Shown: positions 43,011 through 54,712 of the stretch, piece after piece
How the letters are laid out: each line of letters opens with the position of its first letter
How positions within the stretch are numbered: position 1 is the stretch's first letter
Source: Typhlomys cinereus
Taxonomy: Eukaryota > Chordata > Mammalia > Rodentia > Platacanthomyidae
NCBI GenBank assembly: GCA_023101885.1
Contig: JALPQD010000295.1
Coordinates: 838,501 to 902,500, forward strand
DNA: 64,000 nucleotides
Direction: 5' to 3'
The notes under the pieces: model-generated
The model's input: only the letters and a program-made list of their open reading frames with translations
Database searches by the model: none
What the model was told of the DNA's origin: nothing
Program-made: the position numbers and the translations under genes

Positions 43011-43954
43011 GTCTCACTGACAAGCCTCTAATTCCACTGAGCATATCCCATCGCCAAGTCACGTGACCACACTAATAACCACTGCGATGGACTATTTGGT
43101 TGGAAGGAGAAATGATGCAATTGGTGTTACATTCTCCTGTTCTTTCTTATACTTTCACATCATTCATAAATGAGAGGGCAAGTTCTCAGATTCTTAAATT
43201 TTAATTCTATAGGCTCAAGAAAGGCTTCTGATGATTATGACAAGATCAGGGGAAGGGGGTTAGGAGACACAAATTTTTAAAAGATGTTATAATGAGTTAG
43301 AATAATGTTGTTTGTTTTTCTAAAGTGAAAAGGAGCTGTCTTCAACTGGGGATAAAGAACTTAACATGCAGAGAGGAAGAAAATAGGTAAAAGAACGCTA
43401 GCAAACACTATGCAAAGGTGGCGTGGAAGACTTAAAGGAATTAACTGTGGGGAAAGTCGATAGGCAACTCTTGTTCAGATCTTGTGGAAGCAGCTGTATC
43501 TGCTGCTGCTGTTCATGGATACAATAACCCTGTCCTGTCCAGAAGACACTGCTCAGGAGAGAGCTTCTCTACGCTCAGATTCTTACATCCTCCCCCCTCC
43601 CCTTCAGGAAGTTTCCTGAGTCTAGGATGGGAGTGATTTACATGTCCCTCGAGGGCCGAGAGATTGAAAGTCTCTCATTCTCTGCACTTGGGCCATTTGT
43701 GATCTCTCTGTTAAACACTGTGTTAGTTAGATACAAGGATCTACTTAATAATTGAAGACTGTTACTTCGGGCACATCTGTGAAAAATTAATAGCTAAAGA
43801 AAATCCTAAGAAAGTTTGTGGGAAATTACATAATTGATGTAGAAACACCCAACCCAAGGCAGATACGACCATTTTCTGGGCAGGTGGATTAAAAAAAATG
43901 GAGAGAGTTACTTTAGTTCTTTGGCATACTCTAGTATATTGACATGCTTCATTC
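43011..43954. other. Unassigned stretch
   Basis: About 940 bases with no gene, RNA or repeat recognised. CTGCTGCTGCTG-like units at 43500-43512 are too short to be of note. Confidence 0.4.
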
Positions 43955-44152
43955 TAACTAGCAAGGAAGTTTTCTGCTCTCTCCACTCTGTGAATATGGT
44001 GTGGCCAGTTCCCTTGTTGGTATCAAATCTCCTGGCAAGTAAGACTGAACTGTAATCAGAATCCTAAGGAAGAATAAAATCCCTTGTTCCTCTAGGTTAT
44101 TTGGTCATGTATTTAACAGCAATGTGAAGAGAAATGGCAACAAACACCTTCC
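43955..44152 (+). mobile_element. MaLR-type LTR, 3' part
   Basis: CAGAATCCTAAGGAAGAATA, AAATCCCTTGTTCCTCTAGG, TTATTTGGTCATGTATTTAA and CAGCAATGTGAAGAGAAATG follow the R/U5 end of rodent MaLR LTRs. The 5' part is not recognisable. Confidence 0.5.
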
Positions 44153-44189
44153 ACTACAAAAGGAAGCTCCGGGTCAAAGGTTAAACTTG

Positions 44190-44530
44190 CTCTGATCTAT
44201 TGATACAGTAAGTGTTCAGAAGGCAGTTCCATATCAAGCACTTGTAGTCAACCTTAGTTTGTTTCCCCCTAGGGCCTACAGCCCCCCCTTTTATGGATTC
44301 TGAGTGTGGTTTACAGGGCTAGGCATGTGCTCCCTACTGCAGCAGGCCAAGTCCTATCAAGAGGCGGTTGGTGAGCCCCTAATATTCGTGCCACTATTGT
44401 ACCAGTGGTCGCCCCTCGTCAAGAAGGTTCTTCTTGTAGTTTGTAGCATTCACAACGAGGTGAGACTATTGATCGCTTTTCTGCCTAGTCAGCCTACATC
44501 ATAACTTCTGTGCTATGAAATCTGCCCAGT
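44190..44530 (-). mobile_element. Old rodent L1 (Lx-like) 3' UTR fragment
   Basis: TTTCCCCCTAGGGCCTACAG, TTACAGGGCTAGGCATG, AGGCGGTTGGTGAGCCCCTA, GCCACTATTGTACCAG and GTGAGACTATTGATCGCTTT follow the same 3' UTR family as 60600-61545, in the same orientation but more diverged. Confidence 0.6.
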
Positions 44531-44575
44531 AAGACGGAAAGCTTGTTTTCAAAGTGTGGGGGGGGTAAGACGTGG

Positions 44576-44822
44576 GGGGGTGTACAAGAGAGCACTTGAG
44601 TGTGTGTGGTAGCCCAAGGGTAATATAGGGAATCATCCCGGATTATTCTACCTCCTCATTGCTTTGCTCTGGGGCTTCTTCCCAGGCTCCACCTTCTAGA
44701 ACGGGAACTATAGGCTGCTGTCATTTCTGCCTGGCATTTTCACATGGGATTTGGGGATCTGAACTCAGGTTCTTTTGCTTGAGAATCAAAGGCTTTAATG
44801 CCTGAGCCGTCTCCCCAGCACA
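44576..44822 (-). mobile_element. B2-like SINE
   Basis: Reverse-complement body: ACAAGAGAGCACTTGAGTGT, GGGAATCATCCCGGATTATT, CATTGCTTTGCTCTGGGGCT, CCCAGGCTCCACCTTCTAGA, TTCTGCCTGGCATTTTCACA and a tRNA-like head ending AATGCCTGAGCCGTCTCCCC. No duplication is identified. Confidence 0.82.
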
Positions 44823-45570
44823 GCAATAGGGTCTCACTCGTCAGTTTCTGGACAGCAACCAAAAGCAATGACAAGGCCTGTATGGTTTGGGGACCCTTCG
44901 AGACCTCTCTGGCCAACAGGTCATCAGGAGATACCACATGCCTGCAACTGGGAATTCTGTTTAACTGCCTATGGTTTCCGGCAGGAGCACTTCAAGGCAG
45001 TGTTCTTGAGAGTCTATTGAAAGATGTATTTTAGGGAGGTTTTCTTGAGAGACTGCTGAAGGTTAGTGCCAGGCAGGGAAAAGGTTACTTTCTCCAGTGG
45101 TTTACTCATGACACATCCCTCACGCCCCAGCAAGTACGCACGTTCTGGCAACCCAGAAGAAACTCTATGGACCACACATGCAAAAAGAAGAGCGTGAGGG
45201 AGACTGTTTGGGAAAAAAGAAAGTATGCAGGGGAAAAGGAATTAGTAAGTGGTGAAAATGACATAAATTTATTGTATTCATGTATGAAACTCAAAAATAA
45301 ATTATAAAAAGTTTGTAAACAGAATAATTATTTGAACAGATATACACAAAACTAAAAGTTGATCAATTAATTCATTAAAATAGTTGTTAGGAAGCTTTTA
45401 TACAACATATGCATATTATAGTTAATATGCTCATTTCTATTATTGTTTAGAATTTTTCTGAAAAAATAAGTATTTATAACAATAATTTCTAACAATATTT
45501 ATAACAATATTTTCTTTGATCAATTACTAAAAATTCAATTAGTTCATTTCAGTAAAAATTTCATTAAAAA
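44823..45570. other. Unassigned stretch
   Basis: About 750 bases, becoming AT-rich after 45240. No gene or repeat is recognised. Between 45440 and 45515 a short phrase around ATTTATAACAATA is repeated. Confidence 0.4.
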
Positions 45571-45582
45571 ATGAAACATTTG

Positions 45583-45831
45583 GGTTAGAGAGATGGCTCA
45601 GGAGTTAAGACTCTGCCTTGCAAGCAGAAGGTACTGAGTTCAGATCCCAAGTCCCATTTAAAAACTGTCAGACAGAAACAGAGGCAGCCTGTACTTCCTA
45701 TCCATTAGGGTGGGGCCTGGGAAATCCCAGAGCAAAGCAAACAGGTAGAAACAATTCAGGATGATTCCTGAAGTCACTTCTGGTCCTCTACAGGAACACA
45801 CAGTGCCCTCTGATACACACACACACAGACA

Positions 45832-45872
<41 letters not shown>

Positions 45873-45884
45873 GTTTTAAAAAAG
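45583..45884 (+). mobile_element. B2-like SINE, full length
   Basis: TTAGAGAGATGGCTCAGGAG, AGGTACTGAGTTCAGATCCC, GGTGGGGCCTGGGAAATCCC, AGAGCAAAGCAAACAGGTAG, CAGGATGATTCCTGAAGTCA and CACAGTGCCCTCTGATACAC, then a CA run (45815-45868) and an A-rich tail. TGAAACATTTG at 45572-45582 and 45885-45895 is a perfect 11-bp duplication. It is a good reference copy for the family. Confidence 0.92.
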
Positions 45885-46054
45885 TGAAACATTTGTAAAA
45901 TAAAATCAAAATCTTAAATGAATCAAAATTAAAATATGACGAACACTAAAATAAATATTTAAAAAATTAAGAATATAAAGTTTTAAAAGGTCATTTGAAA
46001 ATATATTCTCTCAGATAATGTTTCCTTCATCCATACTTGCAAGGTAATTTTTTA

Positions 46055-46378
46055 ATTGTTTCCACTTTCATGTGTGTTTGTATGGGGTGCTTGTGTATGT
46101 GTATGCCTCTTGCGTGTACGTGCAGGTGCACGGACATGTGCATTTGCATGTGGAGGCTGATACTGGGAATCACCCATCATTCTTACTCTTCTAAGGCAGA
46201 GCTTACTGGCGGTGCTAGCCTGGTTAACCAGTGTGCTCTGGAATTCCCAGGCTTGGCCTTCTGGGGCTAGAATAACAGGCAGGCTGCCACATCTGCCTGT
46301 ATTTTATATGGAATCTGGGGATTGCGACTGCAGTATCTTCTGCTTGTGCTACACTTGTGCTGAGCTGTCTCCCCAGAA
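46055..46378 (-). mobile_element. tRNA-derived SINE, diverged
   Basis: A GT-rich start, GCATGTGGAGGCTGATACTG, GGAATCACCCATCATTCTTA, ATATGGAATCTGGGGATTGC and a right end GTGCTGAGCTGTCTCCCCAG form a reversed SINE with a tRNA-like head. Its middle differs from the B2-like copies and has a piece resembling RSINE1 or B4. Confidence 0.65.
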
Positions 46379-46795
46379 AATACGTTTTATTTGCATAATC
46401 CTTTAGGGGTACATACATATATAAAATTTAATTGTAAGTTATTGTTCCATAAAATGCCAACTACTTTAACTCTCAATGGCCCAAATTTAGAAAACACAAA
46501 GCCCTTCCTGCTTCCTGTGTCTACCGCTTCTGTAAAAATTACTTTGGTGACCTGAGACATTTGCCAACATGATGATTTCGTAGAGAAGAGATGCCATTTC
46601 GAGTACAAGGTAATAGAGCCTGGTACTTTCAAATCCAAACTTAGCAATGTCACATCTTCTTTAAGACACTTGAGATCATGCCCAATTCCACTTAACAAGG
46701 TGGAGTTTTCTCTTACAATAATTATTTTAGTTTATATTCTACTGGGATATCAAAACTCTTAAAAGATACAATAATTTACTATGAAAGAAATATAC
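46379..46795. other. Unassigned stretch
   Basis: About 415 bases. A 103-codon minus-strand open frame at 46387-46698 has no recognisable domain. No repeat is recognised. Confidence 0.4.
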
Positions 46796-46880
46796 GGGGC
46801 TTAATATAGTTCAGTGTGGGGTGCTTGCCTAGGACACACGAGTCCCTGGGTTCAAGTCCAGCATGGGGGGGGGGGTAAAA
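46796..46880 (+). mobile_element. ID SINE
   Basis: GGGGCTTAATATAGTTCAGT, GTGGGGTGCTTGCCTAGGAC, CCTGGGTTCAAGTCCAGCAT and an 11-base G run before GTAAAAATT follow the rodent ID element derived from tRNA-Ala (BC1-like). A-box and B-box-like parts are visible. The G run is unusual for the family. Confidence 0.8.
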
Positions 46881-47271
46881 ATTAACATTATTGTAGGTTT
46901 TGAGGAAAGTGTGGCATGAAAGGAGACACTTTAATAACAGAATGTTATTCATAAAAAAGAATCCCACTGAATTAAATTACATTAGAAATGATCAGATGGC
47001 TTATTATGTAAATTATAACACATGCTTCATTTAGCAAATATTTATAGTGTAATATGCCAAAATTGTGCCAGAAAAATACAGGGAGGCAAAAATCACAGTT
47101 TATGCTTTTGATGAATTTATAGTACAAAATGCTTGATATGACACATATTTTTTAAACTTTTTGAAGCTTCTTAAAAAGGAAATTTGCTAGTTGAAATGTA
47201 AAAGGATTCAGCAACTAAGGAAAAAATTTGGCATTTTTTTTCTTTAAAAATTAATCGTATATTTATCCTGG
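46881..47271. other. Unassigned AT-rich stretch
   Basis: About 390 bases with no gene or repeat recognised. Confidence 0.4.
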
Positions 47272-47570
47272 GGCCTGGAGAGAAGGCTCAGTGGACTGGA
47301 TGCTCACTGTGCAAGTGTAAAGCTCAAAGTTCAGATCCCAGAATGCAAGTAAAACTCTGGTAGGCACTGTGACTTTCCGCAATCCCAGCACTCAGGGGAC
47401 AGAGACAGGAATTCTCAAGGCAAGCCAGCTAGCTAGACCAGCTAACTGGTGAGCTCTGTGTTTAATAGAGACCTGTCTTAATAAAACAAGAAGAATGTAA
47501 CTAAGGAAGACACCCGATGTCAACTTTGGACCTCTACACACACACACAAACACACACACACACGCAAAGA
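47272..47570 (+). mobile_element. RSINE1-like SINE
   Basis: GGGCCTGGAGAGAAGGCTCA, AAGTTCAGATCCCAGAATGC, GCAATCCCAGCACTCAGGGG, GGCAAGCCAGCTAGCTAGAC, GACACCCGATGTCAACTTTG and a CA-rich tail follow RSINE1 closely. It is the best-kept RSINE1-like copy here. Confidence 0.85.
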
Positions 47571-47814
47571 AAATTAACCATACCATCCAGCAATTACACT
47601 CTACGCAACTGTCCTAAAAATTTAAATCCATAGAAAAACCTGTAGACAGCCGTTTTACTGGTAATAAACGACAGCTAGAAAAGAAATTCCACGTGTCCAT
47701 CAATAGATGAAAAGTTAACAAGCGCAGCACATACATACTAAACACTCAGCAGTAAAAAGAGTGACAGAGTATAGCAGGAAATAGTGCTACAACTTTGGTA
47801 TATCTCGGAATGTT

Positions 47815-48127
47815 TTTTAAACTTTATTTATTTAGCTTATTCATTTATTTTGTATGTATATGTGTGAGTGTGTGGGGAGGGGGACAAGGGCACTGTGTGT
47901 CCCTGTGGAGGACCAAGGATGACTTTGGGAATCATCCTAGATTGCTTCTACCTCCTTTTTGCTTCGTGCTGTGATTTCCCAGGCTCCTTCCCCCAGGGCC
48001 AGAAGTTCAGGCTCCTGCCATTTCTGCCTAGCATTTTTTATGGGACGTGGTATGGGACCTGGGATCTGAACTCAAGACCTTCTGCTTGCGAGGCAGAGCC
48101 TTAACCCCTGAGCCATCTCTCCAGTCC
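47815..48127 (-). mobile_element. B2-like SINE
   Basis: Reverse complement: GGGGACAAGGGCACTGTGTG (the family's CCCTCTG-type end), GGAATCATCCTAGATTGCTT, TTTCCCAGGCTCCTTCCCCC, CATTTCTGCCTAGCATTTTT and a tRNA-like head (AACCCCTGAGCCATCTCTCC). The A-rich tail lies at the left (TTTAAACTTTATTTATTTAG). Confidence 0.87.
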
Positions 48128-48349
48128 TCAAATAGTATTAAAGGGAAAAAGATCAAAAGGTGCTGTTCATGCCTGCCTTCCAGATACCAACAGGAGCACC
48201 TGACACTGAGTTAGCACTCACTTCTATCATTAGCTGAATGGAAGCAAGTACCATGACTGGTTCTACAGCGTCTGTGACCATCATTAGTGTTGGGAAACCA
48301 CAAACAACACTAGATACTCAGGAAAATGAGTTTGAGGTCAGATGCAGTA

Positions 48350-48710
48350 AATCAGTTACTTTTCTCTTCACTGTGACAAAACATCCGACATAAATAACTC
48401 GGGAAGGAAAGATTTCAATCTGCAGTGGCAGGCGAGGTATCGTACAGCCAAGGAGCTGATGCACAAAGAAGGTGCAAATTACTCTGCTTTTCCTACTTTT
48501 GCTTTCATTCTATATCTCCTCCAGTCTATATGACTGTCATCAAGGGCAGGACTTTTTTTTTATTCCTCTGCTGCTTTCCCATTTGTTAGTCATCTCTGGA
48601 AATGTACTCAGACACCCAGAAGATTTTTGGATTTTGTTTTTTACTAATCCCCTAGGCATCCCTCAAACCATCAGCTGACAATCACAATTAACAATCACCC
48701 TGGACTGTGC
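48350..48710 (-). mobile_element. MaLR-type LTR (MTE-like)
   Basis: ATCAGTTACTTTTCTCTTCA, CTGTGACAAAACATCCGACA and GAAGGAAAGATTTCAATCTG form the reversed R/U5 end. CTTTCCCATTTGTTAGTCAT and CCTAGGCATCCCTCAAACCA follow. No duplication is identified. A CT/CA repeat (48742-48778) lies beyond the right end. Confidence 0.6.
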
Positions 48711-48740
48711 AAGGTCAAGGTCAGTCTGGGTAAACAGTGA

Positions 48741-48741
<1 letters not shown>

Positions 48742-48777
<36 letters not shown>

Positions 48778-48778
48778 G
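48742..48778 (+). repeat. (CT)n(CA)n microsatellite
   Basis: Nine CT units join directly to about nine CA units, then a looser CA-rich run to 48810. Confidence 0.9.
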
Positions 48779-49031
48779 TACACTCACACATACATACACA
48801 CAGCACACACAGATTATAAATCTTTTTCAGCCTTCTAAATCAGTAAGATCACATATAGGACTATTTCCGAGATCTCTTTTTTCCACATAGGATCACAAAA
48901 TTTCAAGAAATAGAAAACTGAAAAAGGAAAAGAGTAAATTCTCATTACATTCCTCTCATATTTTACTTACCAAGCACACAATTATTACTTATTCATTAAA
49001 TCTCTTGTAATGTGTTTGGTCTTTTGCGGAA

Positions 49032-49200
49032 CGTCATAATTTGAATGTTAAATGTCCCCTTCAGGCTCGTGTTTTGGATGCTTTGTTTTCAACTGGTAGT
49101 ATTATTTTTGGAGGCTCTGGAAACTTTGGAAGGTAGAGTCTGGCTGGAGAAAGTAGGATTCTAGATTCTGGGAATAGATTCTTGGGAATATATTATCCTT

Positions 49201-49258
<58 letters not shown>

Positions 49259-49425
49259 GAACAGATCTCTTCCTCCACATGCTGCTACCATTACGATGTC
49301 TTAACCAACACACAGGACCAACGAAACATGGACTGAATGCTCTGAAACTGTGATTCAAAATAAATCTCTTCTTACATAAGTTGTTTCTGTCAAGCATTTT
49401 GGTCATAGTGACTAAAAGTACTATA
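49032..49425 (+). mobile_element. MaLR-type LTR with internal (CT)n
   Basis: CATAATTTGAATGTTAAATG, TCCCCTTCAGGCTCGTG and GGAAGGTAGAGTCTGGCTGG form the 5' part. ACTGTGATTCAAAATAAATC is the polyadenylation region (AATAAA near 49359) and GTTTCTGTCAAGCATTTTGG is U5. A CT repeat at 49203-49255 has grown inside the U3 region, where other copies have only CTCTCT. Confidence 0.7.
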
Positions 49426-49724
49426 TATTAATTTTTTAAAGTTCATGTGTAAAAGATTTGGAGAGTTTATAAAATACTGGACAGGACACTGAAGTGATTC
49501 TTATCCTAACACAATGGGCATAGAAAATATAGAAAGGAAAAACTAGTTTACCAATTAGAAAAGCCAATAAATGATGAAACAAACAAATTAAAATAAGACC
49601 AGAAGGAGACCCAGCAGCTGGTGAGAAAATAATAGCACCACTTGATACTTGCCACGTCACTGTTTTGAACCTCTTTGCTTTCCTTCTGCGTCATCAAGAA
49701 TCAAGAACTAAATGGCCAACAATC

Positions 49725-49918
49725 GCTGCCTGGGCGAGCTCAGCAAGTCATCTAACTTGTCTTGCTTTCCTCATGTGCTCAATGCAGGGCATCAGCCACT
49801 GCTTACCAGGGCTTCTGTGAAGAATGTATATACATCCTTTGCAATAATGTCTGGTACAGAAGTATTCAGCACATAGTGTCTCCTATCATTCATTAAATAT
49901 CATTACTAGTGATGGTGC
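49725..49918 (+). mobile_element. MIR SINE
   Basis: GCGAGCTCAGCAAGTCATCT, AACTTGTCTTGCTTTCCTCA, AGGGCTTCTGTGAAGAATGT, AATAATGTCTGGTACAGAAG and CATTCATTAAATATCATTAC follow MIR from its mid core to its 3' end. Confidence 0.65.
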
Positions 49919-51590
49919 TATAGTCGCCAATAAGAAACACCACTCTGTTCTGAAAAATTGAAAAAATTATACAAGTAAATAAACAAATGTGAAAAATGTG
50001 TGACTTAAAGAAAAGTTTCTTAATATGATTATTTACTCGCTGAATCATTTTCTGTCCATGCTAGATAGCAAATGTAAATATCTTTGTTAAAGTAGATATC
50101 AAAATGTTATTAGTATTACACTACAGATCTTTGCTGATTAAAGGGTGGCCTTATGGGTATTCTGGCAAAGCAACTTATGAGAGCGATCTGGATGAGGGAT
50201 GAATCGATTGGGATGAATGAACACATTCACAAGGGTTTCTTTCTATGGAATTATTCATGACCTTATGCCAAACACAGCAAGTGTAAGACTAAGGTTCTTG
50301 TTTTGCTTCAGCATTTTTCCAAGCCCTGAAAACTTATTTTCTTAGTAATTTTTAGTATCTACTTTTAAGTACAAGTAAGGTATGCCAAAATTAAAAGTGA
50401 ATTATAACAACATATTGTTTTCAGTTTCTATAATCGTCCCATGAATATTCAAATCTTCATAATATTCACCACCTCTAAACTGTGTTTCACAATGAATCAT
50501 GCAAACCCACAGCAGTGAGATTACGCGTAGAAAAGAAAATCCCCCAATGCTGGCGCAACTTCAAATGCCTCAATGGAGACAGAAATGTCAAACACAAAGA
50601 TTAGGCTGAAGCACTGCAGCTCCCATGGAGGAAGAAACTACCAATATTTTCCGCATGGGCAAGTACTTGCCACACTCACCTCTGCATTACAGAAACAGGA
50701 GCAGCGGCTTTGTGGGCTGCAGCAATGCTGCTGAAGATGCTGCTTCCCAGTGCGAATGCACTTATGAAGATGTGGGGCCCTCTTTGCTCCTTTTCCTCTC
50801 GGACTTCTGCTACAAATTGCTATTCACTAAGCTAAAGAACCCATTTTGCAGAATGATTTTCTCATTTTCTAAGAGTAGATATTTTTAAATTCTAGATAAA
50901 GAAGGGTTCCAGTGGATTCCAGCTCACAGAACACGTGTGTAGTTTTACACTTAAAGTCAGTATCTACTGATATAGAAGAGGTTACTCATGGGAAAATTTC
51001 TTTGATCCAAGTACACAAGATAACTGTGCTGAAACCATTGTTTAAAATGAGACAAAGCCCATAAACAAGAGATAGGTAACAAAATGAGTAATTCAAGAAG
51101 CTAATGGTCTTCTGGGAGTTAAAAGTCAACAATGTCAGCCATAATGCTGAATGCATTTAACCAGTTATGAGCAATAATTTATTAAATCGAAAGGTTGTTG
51201 TGGTCATAAAATTGAAAATGTGACATTATTACAAAAAAATCAACATTTCTATCAGAAAAAAAATGCTTAGAGTTTTGAGAAGCCAAGATCTGACAGCTGG
51301 AGTAAGTGGAATATTTTCCATGTTCACTGTTGAGCAAAGGATGCTGAGTTTAACAGTAACTAGCTGCATGTACTGGCTGAGCACTTGCTGTAAGCGGAGA
51401 GCACGCTCCTCCCGCCCTCCGTGAGGACAGAGCTTGCTCACATGCTTGTGACCCACAGACATGAAAACAGAGGTAAGAGTTCACCATGGTCATGACAGAC
51501 TTGGTAGAAGACATTCAATTTGGCTTTCCCCAAACTCTCAGATCTTCCTCTTCTGCCCTTTCCTCGTGTAGTTTACAAAGCATTTGCTTC
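49919..51590. other. Long stretch without recognised genes
   Basis: About 1.7 kb. An 87-codon plus-strand open frame at 50625-50888 starts MEEETTNIFRMGKYL and contains four Cys, but I recognise no domain and its end is low-complexity. There is no splice or promoter context that can be defended. No repeats are recognised. Confidence 0.4.
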
Positions 51591-51743
51591 CTTTTTTTAA
51601 ATGGAAGGTTTTGTTTCCATGGTAATCATATCAGATGAAGTACAAAAGCCACTGCAGGTACCAGCTCTGAGTGAACTCTGAGTTTTTAAGAAGCTAGAAA
51701 GGCCAAACATAACATAATTACACACACACAATACACATTTATA

Positions 51744-51775
51744 GACAGGCAGGCAGACAGACAGACAGACAGACA

Positions 51776-51817
<42 letters not shown>

Positions 51818-51846
51818 GACACACACACATACACAGAGAGCAAGAG

Positions 51847-51883
<37 letters not shown>

Positions 51884-51890
51884 TAAATGC
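51744..51890 (+). repeat. (GACA)n (AC)n (GA)n composite microsatellite
   Basis: GACA units to about 51778, AC units to about 51813, a mixed AC part, then AG and GAAA-like units to 51883. Three repeat types abut within 150 bases. Open frames across it are repeat artefacts. Confidence 0.93.
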
Positions 51891-52420
51891 TCTCAAAAGC
51901 AAGTTTCTCCCCAGAATAATTAAGAGGTATGATAAAGTGGGTGAAAATTTCTCATGGTTAGATGGCTATGAAAAAGCCAAGGTAAGGTTAGCATACCCTG
52001 CTCAGCCAGCACAAACTGCCCATGTGTGGAACGTGCATGGCTTCCCCCTTCAACATGCTTTCCTGTCATACTTCCCAAGCCTAGGAGGACCGCTGGGGAA
52101 AGCAGGCACATTGAGATACTCCGATGACAGAGAGAAAACCCAGAGCCCTGCTCTGATCAGCAGTGACCTCATACCACATTCCACAGCTGGCCTCTCAGGA
52201 GGGAGAGCCAGGCAAGACCGCTTTCTTTTCCCTTGGTAATCAGGGGTGGGGGAATACAGGACTGTTGAAGACCAGGCTTTACCACGAAGAGATAACCTCT
52301 TTCCCTCAGACAGCCTCGCTGTTCTTTCACAACCAGAAAAACAATGGGCACCTAGACGATGCATGTGCAAAGTTTTTGCTTTACCAGATTTGATCATATG
52401 TCGAAGGGGGAAATATTCGG
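51891..52420. other. GC-richer unassigned stretch
   Basis: About 530 bases with higher GC content than the surroundings. Six overlapping open frames of 60-115 codons lie on both strands, and none has a recognisable domain. The overlap on both strands argues for chance. Confidence 0.4.
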
Positions 52421-52498
52421 TTGAGGGTGTAGCTCAATGGTACAGTGTTGCTTAACCTGAGTTAAGGGTTTACGTTTGATTCCTAGCACTGCAAAATA
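52421..52498 (+). mobile_element. ID SINE
   Basis: GGTTGAGGGTGTAGCTCAAT, GGTACAGTGTTGCTTAACCT, GAGTTAAGGGTTTACGTTTG and TTCCTAGCACTGCAAAATAA give the ID element order with A-box (GTAGCTCAATGG) and B-box-like parts. Divergence is moderate. Confidence 0.75.
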
Positions 52499-54599
52499 AA
52501 TTAATTTAAAGAAAACAGTTAACCTTTTTGGTTTGGTAATGAAAATATTTAGTAATTCAAAAAGCAATAAGAGCAGTTGAGGAAAACTGGCATCCCTTAA
52601 ATATACATATTTTATTTGTCAATTATGCTGTTATAAAGCTTATGGAAAAAGAGACACTAAATCTTCCTGGCTGCACTTACATAACATGAGCAGACATCAC
52701 TGCTGGGTCACTACCCCACCAGAGCAGCAGCTGTATCACTTGGTGAGGGCCCAGCACATAGCAGGTACTGCCCTAGCAAGGTGGTCATCATGGCACTGCT
52801 ACAGCATAGGATTTACGGATGTGAAATTAACACAAAAATGTGACATAGCTGCTGAGTTGACAAACAGCAGAAACACTACTCAAAACCAGCTGACCTGTGA
52901 TGGCTGCTCCTAAGGCACCATGGTAAGAGATTAATGCTTACACTTAGTCTGGAAGGGCACGGCTTGGGTGCTAACATAATAGATATGTTTGTGTAACACC
53001 AAAGCTCTCTTGGACCTAGAGACAGAAAGGTCCCTTTTTCATAGCTCACGTTGGGAGGAAGAATATCAAGTTAGAAATGGCCAAGCCTGTCTGAACCCAA
53101 GAGGACTCATGCTTGGATGCTAAGAGAGGCAATTTGTTGAAATTTATAAAGTCAGCCAAGTTTGACATCCCTAAAAGGTCTTTTGACATACGGTAGCCAC
53201 GGTAACACATCACAAAATAAAAGTAAAATAAGTCTGCAGGCTATTAAGATTCCATTAATATTCCCAAACTACGTCTTCCTGTCACTTTCCAATGGAACAA
53301 ATGGCCCCGATCCTCAAGCACTCGGGGTCCCGCAGGTTTGTTAACAGATATTTACTAAGTGGCCACATGTACCACATACTGCATTGAATACACTTCTGGG
53401 TCGCTAAGACCCTAATGACTGTGCGGATCAGACTGCTGCGCATACTCATTCCAGGGATTCGGCAAGTGGGCACTGCAGTGCTGGTCAGTAGAAGCCACAA
53501 GCTCCGTGCCATCTGTGGGCCACAGGTAATACCAGAGAACAACACAAGGGACAGCTCTTGGGGAGTATCGGCCTCTTTGAAAAGAACAACCACCATTCAA
53601 ATCCACCCATTCTTTATATTTTTTCAATAAGAAAACTAAATCAATTGGTTATTCAAGCAATGGAGCTATTTATATGAAATCTATTTTCAAGTTTGGCTTT
53701 TGAACCAAATCTGTCTGGGGGGAGAAGACAACTGTTCATATTTCCTCAGAAAAAAAAATACAACATTATCACAAACAAGACCAAGAATAGTGAGGGCTTG
53801 GGGTCTTGGGTCTGCAATCCAGGAAAGAGTGGGTGGAGCAGGAAACAACATCATAGACAATTACTTTGAGAATGCCGTCATAGACAATTTCTTCAGACTC
53901 CAAGTCTACAAGAAAAGGGACCCTGTTAAGTTACAGGGAATGCAAACTGAGGCTATGCGCACACTCAGGTGTGTTGAAAAGACAAGAGATGGACAGAAAC
54001 CAGCATGTAACCTTGAGTTCTTGTGCTAGAGAAAGTGGCATTCCAACCAGCCGGCATGCCATCTCATGTGAACCGACATCACTAGTCAGTGACGACTGGC
54101 ACAGTGAGGACAGCTGCATCGCCACTGGATTGTTTAAAATATCATGGTCAAGGCTGTTCATCTGAGTACTTGCCAAAGTCGCTCTTGTTTTCTTGTCTTC
54201 ATTTCTGCAATGTCTAATATTTCAGCTGCCATCATCAAGTCACACTGTCCACATAAACTTGAGGCTGACCTATTAGGATCACACCTGGGAAGAATATTCT
54301 AAGATTCACTTACTTTGGTGTTCAATAAAACATCTAAAAGGAAAGAGTCCTAGGCTTTGAACCCAAGCACGCCACAAGCTCCAGCGTCCTCAGGGTGAAA
54401 GGGAAGGAAGAGTCCTTGTCCTGGCAAGAATGCCAGTGCTGGATGGAGCCGCTGTGTCACAATCAACAATGACAAATAAACAGGGTAAGTAGGGGGAAGG
54501 AAAGGCGGGTATTTTCTGAGAAGTCGAGCAGTCTCGAATGAACAGGCAACACAGCAGAGAGATGCGGGACCCTGGCTTTGGCCCCATGAGGCTAGATCT
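52499..54599. other. Long stretch without recognised genes
   Basis: About 2.1 kb. A 109-codon open frame at 53700-54029 and overlapping minus-strand frames at 53282-53627 have no recognisable domain. CCCAGCACATAGCAGGTACT at about 52748 recalls an L2 or MIR end but is too short to call. Confidence 0.4.
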
Positions 54600-54712
54600 T
54601 AGCAGTGTGTGCTAAATATGTCAGTTGTCTCTCTTGAGCCTCATCCTCCTCTTTCATGAGGCTGGGTAGTAACTCCCACTTCACAGGACTCCAGTGATGA
54701 CCAAATGCAAAA
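54600..54712 (+). mobile_element. MIR SINE fragment
   Basis: CTTGAGCCTCATCCTCCTCT, TTCATGAGGCTGGGTAGTAA and CAGTGATGACCAAATGCAAA followed by AAGCAC follow the second half of MIR. Confidence 0.5.

Noticed and set aside
50625..50888. 87-codon open frame as a possible small gene
   Set aside because: No recognisable domain, no promoter or splice context, and its C-terminal part is low-complexity. I cannot support it without transcript data.
51920..52455. Cluster of overlapping open frames as a possible exon region
   Set aside because: Frames occur on both strands and in several registers at once, as expected for locally GC-richer DNA with few stops.
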